The notes beneath the pieces were generated by a model. The model saw nothing but the letters and a program-made list of their open reading frames with translations. It made no database searches and was not told the origin of the DNA. A stretch of DNA of 64,000 bases from Longibacter salinarum (GTDB taxonomy: Bacteria; Bacteroidota; Rhodothermia; Rhodothermales; Salinibacteraceae): NCBI RefSeq assembly GCF_002554795.1, contig NZ_PDEQ01000007.1:62001-126000 (forward strand). The letters are read 5' to 3'. The position numbers and the translations under genes are program-made. Positions 15,953-24,781 of this stretch are shown here, one piece after another. Numbering within the stretch: position 1 is the stretch's first letter; every line of letters begins with the position of its first letter.

Positions 15953-17050
15953 TCACACGTTGAAGCGGAAAAGCATCACGTCGCCGTCCTTCACCTCGTA
16001 CTCCTTGCCTTCAGCGCGCATGACGCCGGCTTTCCGGGCCGCGGCTTCGGATCCATGCTTCTCGTAGTCGGAGTAATGGATCGTTTCGGCCTTGATAAAC
16101 CCCTTCTCGAAGTCCGAGTGGATCTTACCCGCAGCTTGCGGCGCATGGAGACCGCGCGTCAATTGCCAGGCGCGTGCCTCCTTCGGTCCGGCCGTAAAGA
16201 ACGTGATGAGGCCGAGCAGGTCGTAGGCCGCACGAATCAGGCGCTCGAGACCCGATTTTTCCAGTCCCATTTCCTCGAGGAAAAGCGCACGTTCTTCCGG
16301 ATCATCGAGCTGCGCGATCTGCGACTCGACCTCTGCGGAGATAACGACGACCTCTGATCCTTCCTCCCTGGCAACCTCGCGGACGGCGTCGACGTGCTCG
16401 TTGCCCTCGGGCAGCGCGCTCTCGTCCACGTTCGCCGCGTAGAGAACCGGCTTGCTGGTGAGGAGGAAGAGTTCTTCCACGATCTCCATCTCCCACTCCC
16501 GACCTTCGAACGAGCGCGCCGGGTGGCCGTCGCTCAGGTGATCATGGAGTTTTTCGCAAACCTCCAGCTCCTTTGCGGCCTCCTTGTCGCCGCTCTTGGC
16601 CGGCTTGCGCTGCTTCTCGATGCGCTTCTCGACCGACTCCATATCCTTGAGCAGGAGCTCGGTGTTGATGACCTCGATGTCGCGCACCGGGTCGACGGAG
16701 CCGGAGACGTGCACCACGTTTTCGTCGTCGAAGCACCGAACGACGTGGACGATGGCGTCGACCTCCCGGATGTTCGCGAGAAACTTGTTGCCGAGTCCCT
16801 CGCCTTCCGATGCGCCTTCCACGAGGCCGGCGATGTCGAAGAACTCGATCGTCGCCGGCGTGACCTCAGCGGACTCCGCCATCTTGGCGAGCGTATCGAG
16901 ACGATCGTCCGGGACCGGTACGACACCGACATTCGGATCGATCGTGCAGAAGGGGTAATTGGCCGACTCGGCGCCGGCGTTACTCAGCGCGTTGAAAATG
17001 GTCGATTTGCCGACGTTGGGCAGACCGACGAGACCGCAGCGAAGCGCCAT
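15953..17050 (-). CDS. ychF: Ribosome-binding ATPase YchF (OLA1 family)
   Basis: Conserved P-loop protein of the Obg group that prefers ATP. Seen: G1 GLPNVGKSTIFNALS near residues 7-21, the switch block YPFCTIDPNVGVVPVPDDRLDTLA, the G3-like FFDIAGLVEGASEGEGLGNKFL, the altered specificity motif NVDES in VLYAANVDES, and a C-terminal TGS domain with GPKEARAWQLTRGLHAPQAAGKIHSDFEKGFIKAE ending in DVMLFRFNV. The 365 aa length is standard. Stand-alone gene. Confidence 0.96.
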   Translation of the reverse strand: MALRCGLVGLPNVGKSTIFNALSNAGAESANYPFCTIDPNVGVVPVPDDRLDTLAKMAESAEVTPATIEFFDIAGLVEGASEGEGLGNKFLANIREVDAIVHVVRCFDDENVVHVSGSVDPVRDIEVINTELLLKDMESVEKRIEKQRKPAKSGDKEAAKELEVCEKLHDHLSDGHPARSFEGREWEMEIVEELFLLTSKPVLYAANVDESALPEGNEHVDAVREVAREEGSEVVVISAEVESQIAQLDDPEERALFLEEMGLEKSGLERLIRAAYDLLGLITFFTAGPKEARAWQLTRGLHAPQAAGKIHSDFEKGFIKAETIHYSDYEKHGSEAAARKAGVMRAEGKEYEVKDGDVMLFRFNV

Positions 17051-17171
17051 GGACGTTCAGGGATCTAAAGGATGCAGACAACAACAGCAGATCCTAATCG
17101 TCGATACAACGCGGCTGTTCCAGCCAGCGCGCCCCTTCACGTCGAATTGGTCACGATCGCTGAGAGGTGTG

Positions 17172-17225
17172 AACGTATGGAGGTATGGAAGTGTGGAAGT
17201 ATGAAAGTAGGAAGGTACGGACGTG
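17172..17225. repeat. Degenerate octad repeat tract
   Basis: About six degenerate 8-bp units of the form GGAAGTRT in the gap between ychF and the phosphatase gene. Similar purine-rich octads occur at 55762. Confidence 0.65.
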
Positions 17226-17262
17226 GAAAACCGCTCTTCACATCCAAACTTTCACACCTAAA

Positions 17263-17922
17263 TCATCCTTCGAAGTCGACGTCGATGAACTCCCGCTCTG
17301 GGAGGCGGACGGCGGTGAGACGGCCCATGCCGGGCTGCATGTGATAGACGCAGCCGGTATCGATCATGATCAGGCGCTCCCGATTAATCGGCTCCGGCTG
17401 GGGCGTATGCCCGCAGACAACGGTTTTGTCCCAGGCGAAGTCGCTGGCTTCGAGATGCCCGCGCTCCCACAGAAACACCTCCTCATCGAACGTTTCGAGG
17501 TTCTCCTCCACAGACACGTCGGCCTTCAGGCCCGCATGAACGAAGAGGTAGTCGTCGGTTTCGTAGTAGAGTTCGGTGTTGCGGACAAACTCCTGGTGTG
17601 CTTCCGGGATTTCGACATCCGGCTGACCATTCTCCATATAACTCTGCAGCGTGGCGATTCCGCCGTTGATCCGCCACAGGTTGAAGGCGCCCGCATTCAG
17701 ATACCCGAGCATGAGCGACTCGTGATTGCCGCGGAGAAACGTACACTCGTAGTCGTCCCTCAACTCGAGAAGACGATCGATTACGCCTTTCGAGTCCGGG
17801 CCCCGGTCGATATAGTCCCCGACGAAAATGAGATGGTCGTCGTCGGTTAGTTCAAGCCGATCGAGGAGGGCGTCAAGCGACTTCGCACACCCATGAATGT
17901 CGCCGATGGCAATCAGGCCCAT
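17263..17922 (-). CDS. Metallophosphoesterase (PrpE/ApaH-like serine/threonine phosphatase)
   Basis: Cytoplasmic two-metal phosphatase of the PPP family. All core motifs are present: GDIHG (residues 7-11), GDYIDRGPDS (about 34-43), RGNHE (about 63-67), and a late HTPQPEP histidine. The 219 aa length fits the small bacterial group that includes phage lambda phosphatase and PrpE. The substrate (phosphoprotein or dinucleoside polyphosphate) cannot be told. It is a single gene, 185 bp downstream of nusB on the same strand. Confidence 0.9.
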   Translation of the reverse strand: MGLIAIGDIHGCAKSLDALLDRLELTDDDHLIFVGDYIDRGPDSKGVIDRLLELRDDYECTFLRGNHESLMLGYLNAGAFNLWRINGGIATLQSYMENGQPDVEIPEAHQEFVRNTELYYETDDYLFVHAGLKADVSVEENLETFDEEVFLWERGHLEASDFAWDKTVVCGHTPQPEPINRERLIMIDTGCVYHMQPGMGRLTAVRLPEREFIDVDFEG

Positions 17923-18107
17923 AAGGATTTGCCCTTTCGGGCAGCGAGGTAAAGATCGAGGCGATAAGGAAAGGCCGAGACGGGCGGACCCTGTTAAAGA
18001 AAGCCCTGGCGACCGAGAGAAGAGACTGGATATTATGAATATATTAGGACTCCCGCAAAAGATCCGGGGAATCTTAGCCGCCCTCTTCTGCTCCTACATC
18101 GTGTGGT

Positions 18108-18593
18108 CTACGAGGAGGCCTCTTCCTGCTCCTGTGGCAGATCCATCCCAACGAGCCCACGACCGGATTTATTGAGGCGCCCCTGCTCTTTTAGATCTGC
18201 AAGGGCCGCATCGAGAATTCCGTTGATGAATGTACCACTCTTCGGCGTGCTGTAGCTCTTCGCAATCTCGATGGCCTCGTCAATAGATACTTTCGGAGGC
18301 ACATCCTCCATCTTCAACAGCTCGATAATGGCCATCCGAAGAAGGATGCGGTCCACCGGCGTAATGCGGTCGATGTCCCAGTTTTTCGCGTGCTTGCTAA
18401 TCACGGCATCGGCTTCGCTCCGCGAGTTGACCGTCTCCGTGAGCAGCTTACGGGCAAATTCGAGTGTGACGGCGTCCCCTTCAAGAGCGGGCTCAAGAAT
18501 GGTGTAGACGACGTGCCGAGCATCTCCGCCCCCCATTTCGAGGGCGTACAAAGCTTTCATCACGTACTCTCGGGCTTCACGTCTGGTGCTCAT
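18108..18593 (-). CDS. nusB: Transcription antitermination factor NusB
   Basis: NusB binds boxA RNA with S10 to support rRNA transcription. The all-helical sequence begins STRREAREYVMKALYALEMGG (the conserved R..A...LY) and contains NWDIDRITPVDRILLRMAIIELL and PKVSIDEAIEIAKSYSTPKSGTFINGILD, a family hallmark. The 161 aa length is normal plus a short glutamate/serine tail. The 270 bp upstream (18594-18863) separates it from divergent comEC and shows no other feature, so it should hold both promoters. Confidence 0.95.
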   Translation of the reverse strand: MSTRREAREYVMKALYALEMGGGDARHVVYTILEPALEGDAVTLEFARKLLTETVNSRSEADAVISKHAKNWDIDRITPVDRILLRMAIIELLKMEDVPPKVSIDEAIEIAKSYSTPKSGTFINGILDAALADLKEQGRLNKSGRGLVGMDLPQEQEEASS

Positions 18594-18863
18594 GTGGGGT
18601 TGAAACGCGTCAGGTGCTGGAAGACAATCCGGAAAAGTGCAGACGCCCGGCGGATAGAACCAGCGTCGCTACAAGATCACTGCTCCTATTAACGAGGACC
18701 CATCAGGTTCGCGTCCTCGCACCGACTTCATCCACATTTATGGCCTGCTGGCGACTCTAACGCGGACCGAGAGACCCAAAGAGCGGTCCTCCTCACGTTA
18801 CAGGCTCGGTGTCGGCTGTGTCTTGAAGGGAAAAGAACCCTTCCAGACCTAGCCGACGGAATC

Positions 18864-21365
18864 GTGGATCCCGACTCCTCCATTCACTGGGGATCGTACC
18901 CCGCCCTGCTCGTCGCCGGCGCTCTCGCGACCGGCATTCTTATCGCCTCAACTGGCTGGCTGGTCTCACCGTGGACGTGGAGCGGCGGAGCAGGACTCAG
19001 CGTGCTGCTCTGGATAATGGCCACCTGGGATGAGCGACGGCGCCTTGTGTCGCTCGCCAACCTGATGCGCCTGTCTGGTGCGATCGTCCTCGGTATTTCA
19101 GTCGGGGCCCTGCGCCTGGTCGTCTTCGATGCACCGACCGATCGAAGTCTCCACCGCCAGGCCCAACACGTCATTGCGAACGGAGACACCACCACGATCA
19201 CGGGACACGTTGCAGGTGCCCCAACGCGAGCAAATGGAAGCACGAGATTCAAGTTTTCGGTGGCCACCTGGCGAAGCGAAAACGATGTTCGCCCGGCCCG
19301 AGGAATGGTTCAGGTCACCCTCCGCTCTTCGCCCTGGGACGACGCGCCGGCGCCCTTCCCGGACGTGTTCGAAGGAGATCGACTCTCTCTCCATGGACAG
19401 CTGGAGCCGCCACCGGAACCACGCAATCCGGCCGACTTCGACTACGGCGCTTATCTCAGTCGGCGTGGCATCCACAGCACGCTCTACGTGTCGCAAGCGG
19501 CCGATGTGCGAATCCAAACACGGGCAAATGCACCTCTGCAGCGACTCGTCAACCAATCCAGAGCATGGATCCGCATGCTCACAGAGCGACATGTGCCAAC
19601 CGACACGTCGCAAGCAGTCTTGCAAGCGCTCCTACTTGGGGATAAAAGCCACGTCAACGACCGGCAGCGAGAGGCTTTTGCGCGAACGGGCCTGATGCAC
19701 CTGCTTGCCGTTTCGGGGCTTCACGTTCTGCTCGTCGGCATGGTGCTCTACACGCTTCTGCGCCCCATCCTTCACCGCCTTCGCCTTTCATGGCGCGCCA
19801 TCGAGATCCTGCGAGCGGGGTTGACGATCGGCGTATTGGTTCTCTACATGCTGCTGACGGGCAGTCCACCGTCGGTTGTGCGAGCTGTGATCATGGCGGC
19901 ACTGCTGATCGGGGGGATCGTTCTCCAGCGATCGGCGCACACGCTCAACACGCTCGGTGTGGCGGCCATCGTGTTGCTCATGCTGCGGCCGACGGCTCTG
20001 TTCGACGCCGGATTCCAGCTCTCCCTCTCGGCCGTGACCGGCATTGTCGTGCTCAACCCGCGCATCGAGGAAGCCAGCCGAGCCATTCTACCCGAACGGT
20101 GGATGACCATGGCTCCAGTCGAGTGGCTTGTATCGATGATAACGGTTTCGCTGGCAGCAACGCTCGGCACCGCGCCCGTCCTGCTCCATCATTTCGGCTT
20201 CGTTGCTCTGGGTGGCCTTGTACTGAACGTCGTGGCGATCCCACTCACGGCCATCGGGCTCACCGCTGGACTCCTGATGGTTCTTGCTAACCCAGTCGCC
20301 CCGGTTGCGGCCTCTTCATTTGGCATTGCAGCCGATGCGGCAATTCGACTGCTGGCGGAGACGGCTCTCTGGGGAGAAACGTGGATGGGGGCGGGTCTCG
20401 AACTCACGAACCCGAGTGGATGGACGCTTCTCGCGCTCATAACGGGCGTTCTCGTTGTTGCTCAATTTCCTCGCCCGCGACATCGATGGCGATTAGTCAC
20501 AATAACGGGGTTAGCGATCTGTATTAGCTTCTTCGTCAGGCTTCTATCTGGAGATGCAACGCCAAAACTAACGGTGACATTCCTCGACGTCGGTCAGGGA
20601 GATGCCGTCCTCGTCACGACGCCGGAGCAGAGACACATGCTGATCGATGGAGGTCCCGTCACGCCATACAGTGACGCCGGTGCATCCGTGATTCAACCTC
20701 ACCTCGAACATCTCGGGATTGAGTCCCTCGATGTTGTCGTGGCGACGCACCCAGACAGTGATCATCTCGGTGGATTGCCGACCCTCTTCGAATCGGTCTC
20801 CATTGGCCAGTTCATTCATAGCGGCCGCCGCGCCTCTTCGGACTTGTTCGAGCGAAGCCGAGCACTCCTCCACTCAAAGTCAATTCCCTCTCGCGCGGTC
20901 GTGACCGGAGATCGGTTGGCTCTGGGTTCCGACGTCATTGTCGAGGTTCTCAGCCCACCGCCGCAATCCATTTCGGGAGCCTGGTCCGAAAATGATGCAT
21001 CGGTGGTTCTCGCGATGACCTTTGGGAAAACTCAGATCCTTCTACCCGGAGATATTGAGGCAACGGCCGAGGCGTGGCTTGTCGAGACCTTCGCCGAGGA
21101 GCTCGACGCAAATCTCGTCAAAGTTGCGCATCACGGCTCTTCGACGAGCAGTTCTTCTGCGCTGGTCCAATCCGTTACCGGCGGGTCGGTCTCCGAAATT
21201 ATTGCCGTCATCCCAGTTGGCCGCCACAACAAATTCGGAATGCCCGTTCCAGAAATACTGACACGTTGGCATGAATCCGGAACGCGCGTTTTACGGACCG
21301 ATCTCCACGGTTCTGTCTCTGTGCACAGCGATGGTCGATCTCTTTCTGCTCAAACGATTCGCTGA
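18864..21365 (+). CDS. comEC: DNA uptake channel ComEC/Rec2
   Basis: Inner-membrane channel that passes single-stranded DNA into the cytoplasm during natural transformation. GTG start at 18864. Order: two or three N-terminal membrane helices; an OB-fold-like DUF4131 region (about 95-230); the Competence core of several helices with LLGDKSHVNDRQREAFARTGLMHLLAVSGLHV; and a C-terminal metallo-beta-lactamase domain (from about residue 570) with FLDVGQGDAVLV, ATHPDSDHLGG and KVAHHGSSTSSS, keeping its metal-binding histidines. The 833 aa length is full. It is the only competence gene here and directly abuts the proposed replication origin. Confidence 0.95.
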   Translation: MDPDSSIHWGSYPALLVAGALATGILIASTGWLVSPWTWSGGAGLSVLLWIMATWDERRRLVSLANLMRLSGAIVLGISVGALRLVVFDAPTDRSLHRQAQHVIANGDTTTITGHVAGAPTRANGSTRFKFSVATWRSENDVRPARGMVQVTLRSSPWDDAPAPFPDVFEGDRLSLHGQLEPPPEPRNPADFDYGAYLSRRGIHSTLYVSQAADVRIQTRANAPLQRLVNQSRAWIRMLTERHVPTDTSQAVLQALLLGDKSHVNDRQREAFARTGLMHLLAVSGLHVLLVGMVLYTLLRPILHRLRLSWRAIEILRAGLTIGVLVLYMLLTGSPPSVVRAVIMAALLIGGIVLQRSAHTLNTLGVAAIVLLMLRPTALFDAGFQLSLSAVTGIVVLNPRIEEASRAILPERWMTMAPVEWLVSMITVSLAATLGTAPVLLHHFGFVALGGLVLNVVAIPLTAIGLTAGLLMVLANPVAPVAASSFGIAADAAIRLLAETALWGETWMGAGLELTNPSGWTLLALITGVLVVAQFPRPRHRWRLVTITGLAICISFFVRLLSGDATPKLTVTFLDVGQGDAVLVTTPEQRHMLIDGGPVTPYSDAGASVIQPHLEHLGIESLDVVVATHPDSDHLGGLPTLFESVSIGQFIHSGRRASSDLFERSRALLHSKSIPSRAVVTGDRLALGSDVIVEVLSPPPQSISGAWSENDASVVLAMTFGKTQILLPGDIEATAEAWLVETFAEELDANLVKVAHHGSSTSSSSALVQSVTGGSVSEIIAVIPVGRHNKFGMPVPEILTRWHESGTRVLRTDLHGSVSVHSDGRSLSAQTIR

Positions 21366-21399
21366 TGGCAAACCCACGCCGAAAATCGCTGGGCACAAA

Positions 21400-22016
21400 C
21401 GATGGATTTTGGTCACCCAGGTGTGGACGTGAAAATGTACTACTAACCGAGAATATCAGAGCGGAGTGAACTGGTATACTCTTGTATACCAAAGTTACCT
21501 GATCCAAACTGGTATACGGTCCACATACAGTTGTCTGGCTCGAAATCGGACTTATCCACACTTCCTTACTATGTACGAGGTGTATAAAATTTTTTTAGAA
21601 GAGTAGTGATTGTTGTTGGGCGTGTGGATATGTGGAGAACCAAATCGCCCACATTCGCAAGACGGCGATGTGTATAACTTGGGTATGGATCCCCAGGGAT
21701 GTCCACAGTCGAGACCGGGTTCAACCATGACTTAGGTCGAAAAACCGGATATATCCCGAAGTTATCCACGTTTCCACACTTATCCACACCAAAACCGGGG
21801 GATCCGGGCGAAAAGTTGTGCACCGTTGTCCACACTGTTGAGAACTTTCGGAAATGTGTGGACGAACCACGAGGTTATGCACGGCCTTTCGCGCCGGTCT
21901 CCCGGTCAAGGTGTTATCAAGACGTTATGCCCCACTTGTCCACGGGTTATCCACAGTCATGTGGATGGCGTTATGAGGCGTTCTGGAGCAGGAAGCATAG
22001 ATCGAAACTGGTACAC
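21400..22016. other. Candidate chromosomal replication origin (oriC)
   Basis: A 600-bp non-coding region with many DnaA boxes. Exact TTATCCACA occurs at 21552-21560, 21780-21788 and 21947-21955; one-mismatch forms at 21762-21770, 21826-21834 and (opposite strand) 21623-21631; weaker ones at 21699, 21875, 21936 and 21960. An AT-rich stretch with a T7 run lies at 21585-21612, a possible unwinding element. Gene direction switches around here, mostly leftward to the left and rightward to the right. dnaA itself is not adjacent, as is common in relatives. Inferred, not proven. Confidence 0.75.
21469..21517. promoter_or_regulatory. GGTATAC palindrome with repeated half-site
   Basis: GGTATAC and GTATACC form a perfect inverted repeat (21473-21490, 4-bp spacer). 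The 11-mer AACTGGTATAC at 21469 is repeated at 21507. It looks like a protein-binding site at the edge of the proposed origin. Confidence 0.5.
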
Positions 22017-23330
22017 TTACTTCCCCAATCGATCGAACATTTCCCGTTTATAGTCTTCGACGCCTGGCTGATTGAAGGGGTTAACGCCGAGCAGATAGCC
22101 GCTGACGGCGACCGCGTGCTCGAAGAAATACAGCAACTCTCCTAGCGGACCAGGGTCGATCGAGTCCATCCAGAGGGACAGAATCGGGACGCCGCCATCG
22201 CTGTGGGCCTGTGCTGTTCCCTCGTATGCGCCCCGTGTGACGTCCGACATCGTCTTCCCGGCCACGTAATTCAACCCGTCGAGATTGTCTTCGCTCTGCG
22301 GAATTGTCAGGTCGCCGTCGTCGTCTTCGACCATCAGAAACGTCTCAAGCACGATGCGCTGACCGTCCTGCATGTACTGTCCGAGGGAGTGCAAGTCGGT
22401 GGTGTATTGAACCACAGCCGGAAACAGCCCGGTGCCGTCCTTCCCCTCGCTCTCGCCCATGAGCTGTTGCCACCACCCGCCGATCGAGCGGAGCTTCGGC
22501 TCGAACACGGCGAGGACATCCACATCATAGCCCTCTTCGAGCAGCAGGTAACGAAGGCCGGCGTACTGCAGGGCCGGATTGTCTTCGGCATCTTTCAGCT
22601 CCTCGCATGCCGATACGGCTCCGTAGAAAAACGAGCGGATGTCGATTCCAGCCGCCGCGATCGGTAGCAGTCCCACCGGTGTCATGACGGAGAACCGGCC
22701 GCCGACATCTCGCGGGATGACGTACTTTTTATAAGGATGCTCGTCCCGGAGCGTGTTCAGCACGCCCTTCTCTGGATCCGTGGTGACGATGATCCGGTCG
22801 TCAGCATCTTCGAAGTGATCCTCCATCCACTGACGGACGAATCGGAAGGAAAGAGCCGTTTCGAGCGTCGTTCCACTTTTGGAGATGACGTTGACGAAGA
22901 CACTCTTGCCCTCGAGGCTCTCGAGCAGCTCTCGCAAGTAGGCCCCGCTCGTCTGATTTCCGGCAAAGAGGACCTCCGGCGGATCATCCGGTTGATCACT
23001 TTTCCCGGGCAGGTCGGGCGTGGCTGGAGAGGTTTTTTTGAAATAGGGAGTCAGGGCATCAATAACGGCTTTAGCCCCGAGATACGACCCGCCAATGCCG
23101 AGGCACAGCAGCACATCCGCATCACGACGGAGATGGGCGGCCGTCGTCTCGATGTCTTCGAGGAGTGCATCGTCCGGGTCGGTGAGCAGATCGCGCCAGC
23201 CGAGAAAATCGCTTCCTGCACCGGATTTGTCGAGTACGGCCTGGTGGGCGTCGGTCAGTTTCGGCTGCAGGTCGTCAAGAGCGCCATCATCGAGCATGTC
23301 GAGGGCGCGCGAATCGTCGAGTCGGATCAT
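22017..23330 (-). CDS. pgi: Glucose-6-phosphate isomerase
   Basis: Interconverts glucose-6-phosphate and fructose-6-phosphate. Seen: LLCLGIGGSYLGAKAVIDAL (sugar-phosphate site), NVISKSGTTLETALSFRF, the DVGGRFSVMTPVGLLPIAAAG block, and a late helix with FNQPGVEDYKREMF. The start is set at the ATG at 23330 (MIRLDDSRALDML), because the 60 residues encoded upstream in the same frame show no family resemblance. This gives 437 aa, the short Bacillus-type length. Located immediately right of the proposed origin, convergent with nothing. Confidence 0.95.
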   Translation of the reverse strand: MIRLDDSRALDMLDDGALDDLQPKLTDAHQAVLDKSGAGSDFLGWRDLLTDPDDALLEDIETTAAHLRRDADVLLCLGIGGSYLGAKAVIDALTPYFKKTSPATPDLPGKSDQPDDPPEVLFAGNQTSGAYLRELLESLEGKSVFVNVISKSGTTLETALSFRFVRQWMEDHFEDADDRIIVTTDPEKGVLNTLRDEHPYKKYVIPRDVGGRFSVMTPVGLLPIAAAGIDIRSFFYGAVSACEELKDAEDNPALQYAGLRYLLLEEGYDVDVLAVFEPKLRSIGGWWQQLMGESEGKDGTGLFPAVVQYTTDLHSLGQYMQDGQRIVLETFLMVEDDDGDLTIPQSEDNLDGLNYVAGKTMSDVTRGAYEGTAQAHSDGGVPILSLWMDSIDPGPLGELLYFFEHAVAVSGYLLGVNPFNQPGVEDYKREMFDRLGK

Positions 23331-23638
23331 AAACGAGAAGTGGTGGAGTGCGAAACGATAGCGAGGTCCTGCAAAATTCGTCCTGCCGAATGACAGGAGA
23401 CACTGAAATGAGCAACCGGCGCCCGTGATGCATCGGGTGGATGACGCATAGCCACTGGGATGCAGCCGGACACGCACAACGTACAAAGCAGCCGGTGAAC
23501 CGTGCAGCATCCTCAGGTGGAACTCGTGACTCCGCCGTCGGCGTTGTCTTTATGTGGCGCGGCATTCGTCGGATGGTCCCGTTCCGGATCATCGCGACGC
23601 CGCGGTTCGCTGATACACATCTTGTAGACTGATCGACC
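23331..23638. other. Intergenic region pgi / redoxin
   Basis: About 310 bp between divergent pgi and the redoxin gene. No reading frame, RNA or strong hairpin is seen; promoters for both genes are expected. Confidence 0.5.
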
Positions 23639-24271
23639 ATGTGGACTGGACGATTCTTTATCGGCGCGTGCATTGCCGCTTTTCTCCTTCTGTCAGCGTT
23701 CCGGTTCGCTTCGGGCACGACAGACATTGAGCGGTTGCCCGTCGGAAGCGAGATTCCGGAGCCTGACGTTGAGATGAGGGGCGTTGACGGGGAAATGCAT
23801 GCGCTTGGCTCCGTGACGGAGAAAAGCGGACTGCTCGTCCTGTTTACGGGAAGCAATTGCTCCTGGGTGAACGCGTGGGAAGATCGCTACAACGAAATCG
23901 CAACGCTTGCGAGCGAGCATCACATCGGGGTGATCGCGCTCAACTCGAACGCGGCCCGGCGGAAGGGCGGCAACGGCCTGGCGGACATGAAGGAGCGTGC
24001 CGAAGAAGAGGATTATCGTTTCCCGTACGTCGTCGACGATAGGGCTGCGATGGCCAACGCCTTTGGTGCGACGAAGACGCCGGAGGTATTTCTCTTCGAT
24101 GGGGAGAGGAGGCTCGTTTATCGAGGAGCGATCGATGACAATCCGCGGAATGCTTCAGCTGTGGAAAAGTCGTTTCTGAAGGACGCGATTCGTGCATTGG
24201 TGATGGATCAGGCGATCGACACCCAGTCCACGAAGTCCGTCGGGTGTGAGATCAAGCGACCGGAGCGTTAA
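23639..24271 (+). CDS. Thioredoxin-fold redoxin (AhpC/TSA type), membrane-anchored or exported
   Basis: 210 residues. An N-terminal hydrophobic segment (FFIGACIAAFLLLSAF) acts as a signal or anchor, so the enzyme works outside the cytoplasm. The redoxin fold follows: LLVLFTGSNCSWVNAWEDRYNEI with a single active cysteine where thioredoxins have CxxC, VIALNSNAARRKGG, and TKTPEVFLFDGERRLVYRGAIDDN. A second cysteine near the end (KSVGCEIK) matches the C-terminal cysteine common in this redoxin subgroup. Substrate unknown. Confidence 0.82.
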   Translation: MWTGRFFIGACIAAFLLLSAFRFASGTTDIERLPVGSEIPEPDVEMRGVDGEMHALGSVTEKSGLLVLFTGSNCSWVNAWEDRYNEIATLASEHHIGVIALNSNAARRKGGNGLADMKERAEEEDYRFPYVVDDRAAMANAFGATKTPEVFLFDGERRLVYRGAIDDNPRNASAVEKSFLKDAIRALVMDQAIDTQSTKSVGCEIKRPER

Positions 24272-24402
24272 TCCGGCCATACCTCTCCGCTACGAATGTT
24301 CTAGAGGCTATTCCAAACCTCCATTTGGACTGCTCACGCTACCCTGCTTCGCATGCCTCGCCAGGGACGTCTCGCCAAACAGGTTCTTAGACCAAAACAG
24401 CG

Positions 24403-24440
24403 AATGCCCTGCCTCTCGTGATGGAAGCAGGGCATTTATA
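24403..24440 (-). terminator. Terminator after small membrane protein gene
   Basis: A perfect 10-bp stem, AATGCCCTGC/GCAGGGCATT, with a 14-nt loop. It sits 35 bp beyond the stop codon of the 55-aa minus-strand gene. Confidence 0.7.
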
Positions 24441-24470
24441 ATAGGTCGGTTGTGGCGCGTGCTACGCAGG

Positions 24471-24638
24471 TCAGTCTTCCAGAGTAAAGAGGCGCCACGT
24501 GCAGAATCCTACGATAGCAGCGGGCACCAAAAGGCTGAAGATACCCGCATCGCCCGCCGTAATGCGGGAGCCCAGAATAAACAGACTGAGCGCTGCGAGC
24601 AGGAAGTAAATGATTTTGAGGATCAGCGGTCTGGACAT
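24471..24638 (-). CDS. Small membrane protein, 55 aa
   Basis: ATG at 24638, stop TGA at 24471. The translation starts MSRPLILKIIYFLLAALSLF and continues with a second hydrophobic stretch (FSLLVPAAIVGFCTWRLF), ending in TLED. Two membrane helices joined by a short polar loop are predicted. No family is recognised. A terminator hairpin directly downstream and a coherent amphipathic pattern support a real gene. It lies downstream of ribBA on the same strand but 143 bp away. Confidence 0.6.
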   Translation of the reverse strand: MSRPLILKIIYFLLAALSLFILGSRITAGDAGIFSLLVPAAIVGFCTWRLFTLED

Positions 24639-24781
24639 GGACACCGGGAGGTAGAGGAGGAGCGCTCGGGTCGTTCTAAAGTGAGAAACCCTCGTGCGCG
24701 AAGCAAGTGTCGATCCTGGAACATGCCACGCGGGCTGCCTGCGCCTTCTGATCGACTCGGTAGTATTTCCGGGACGACTGA

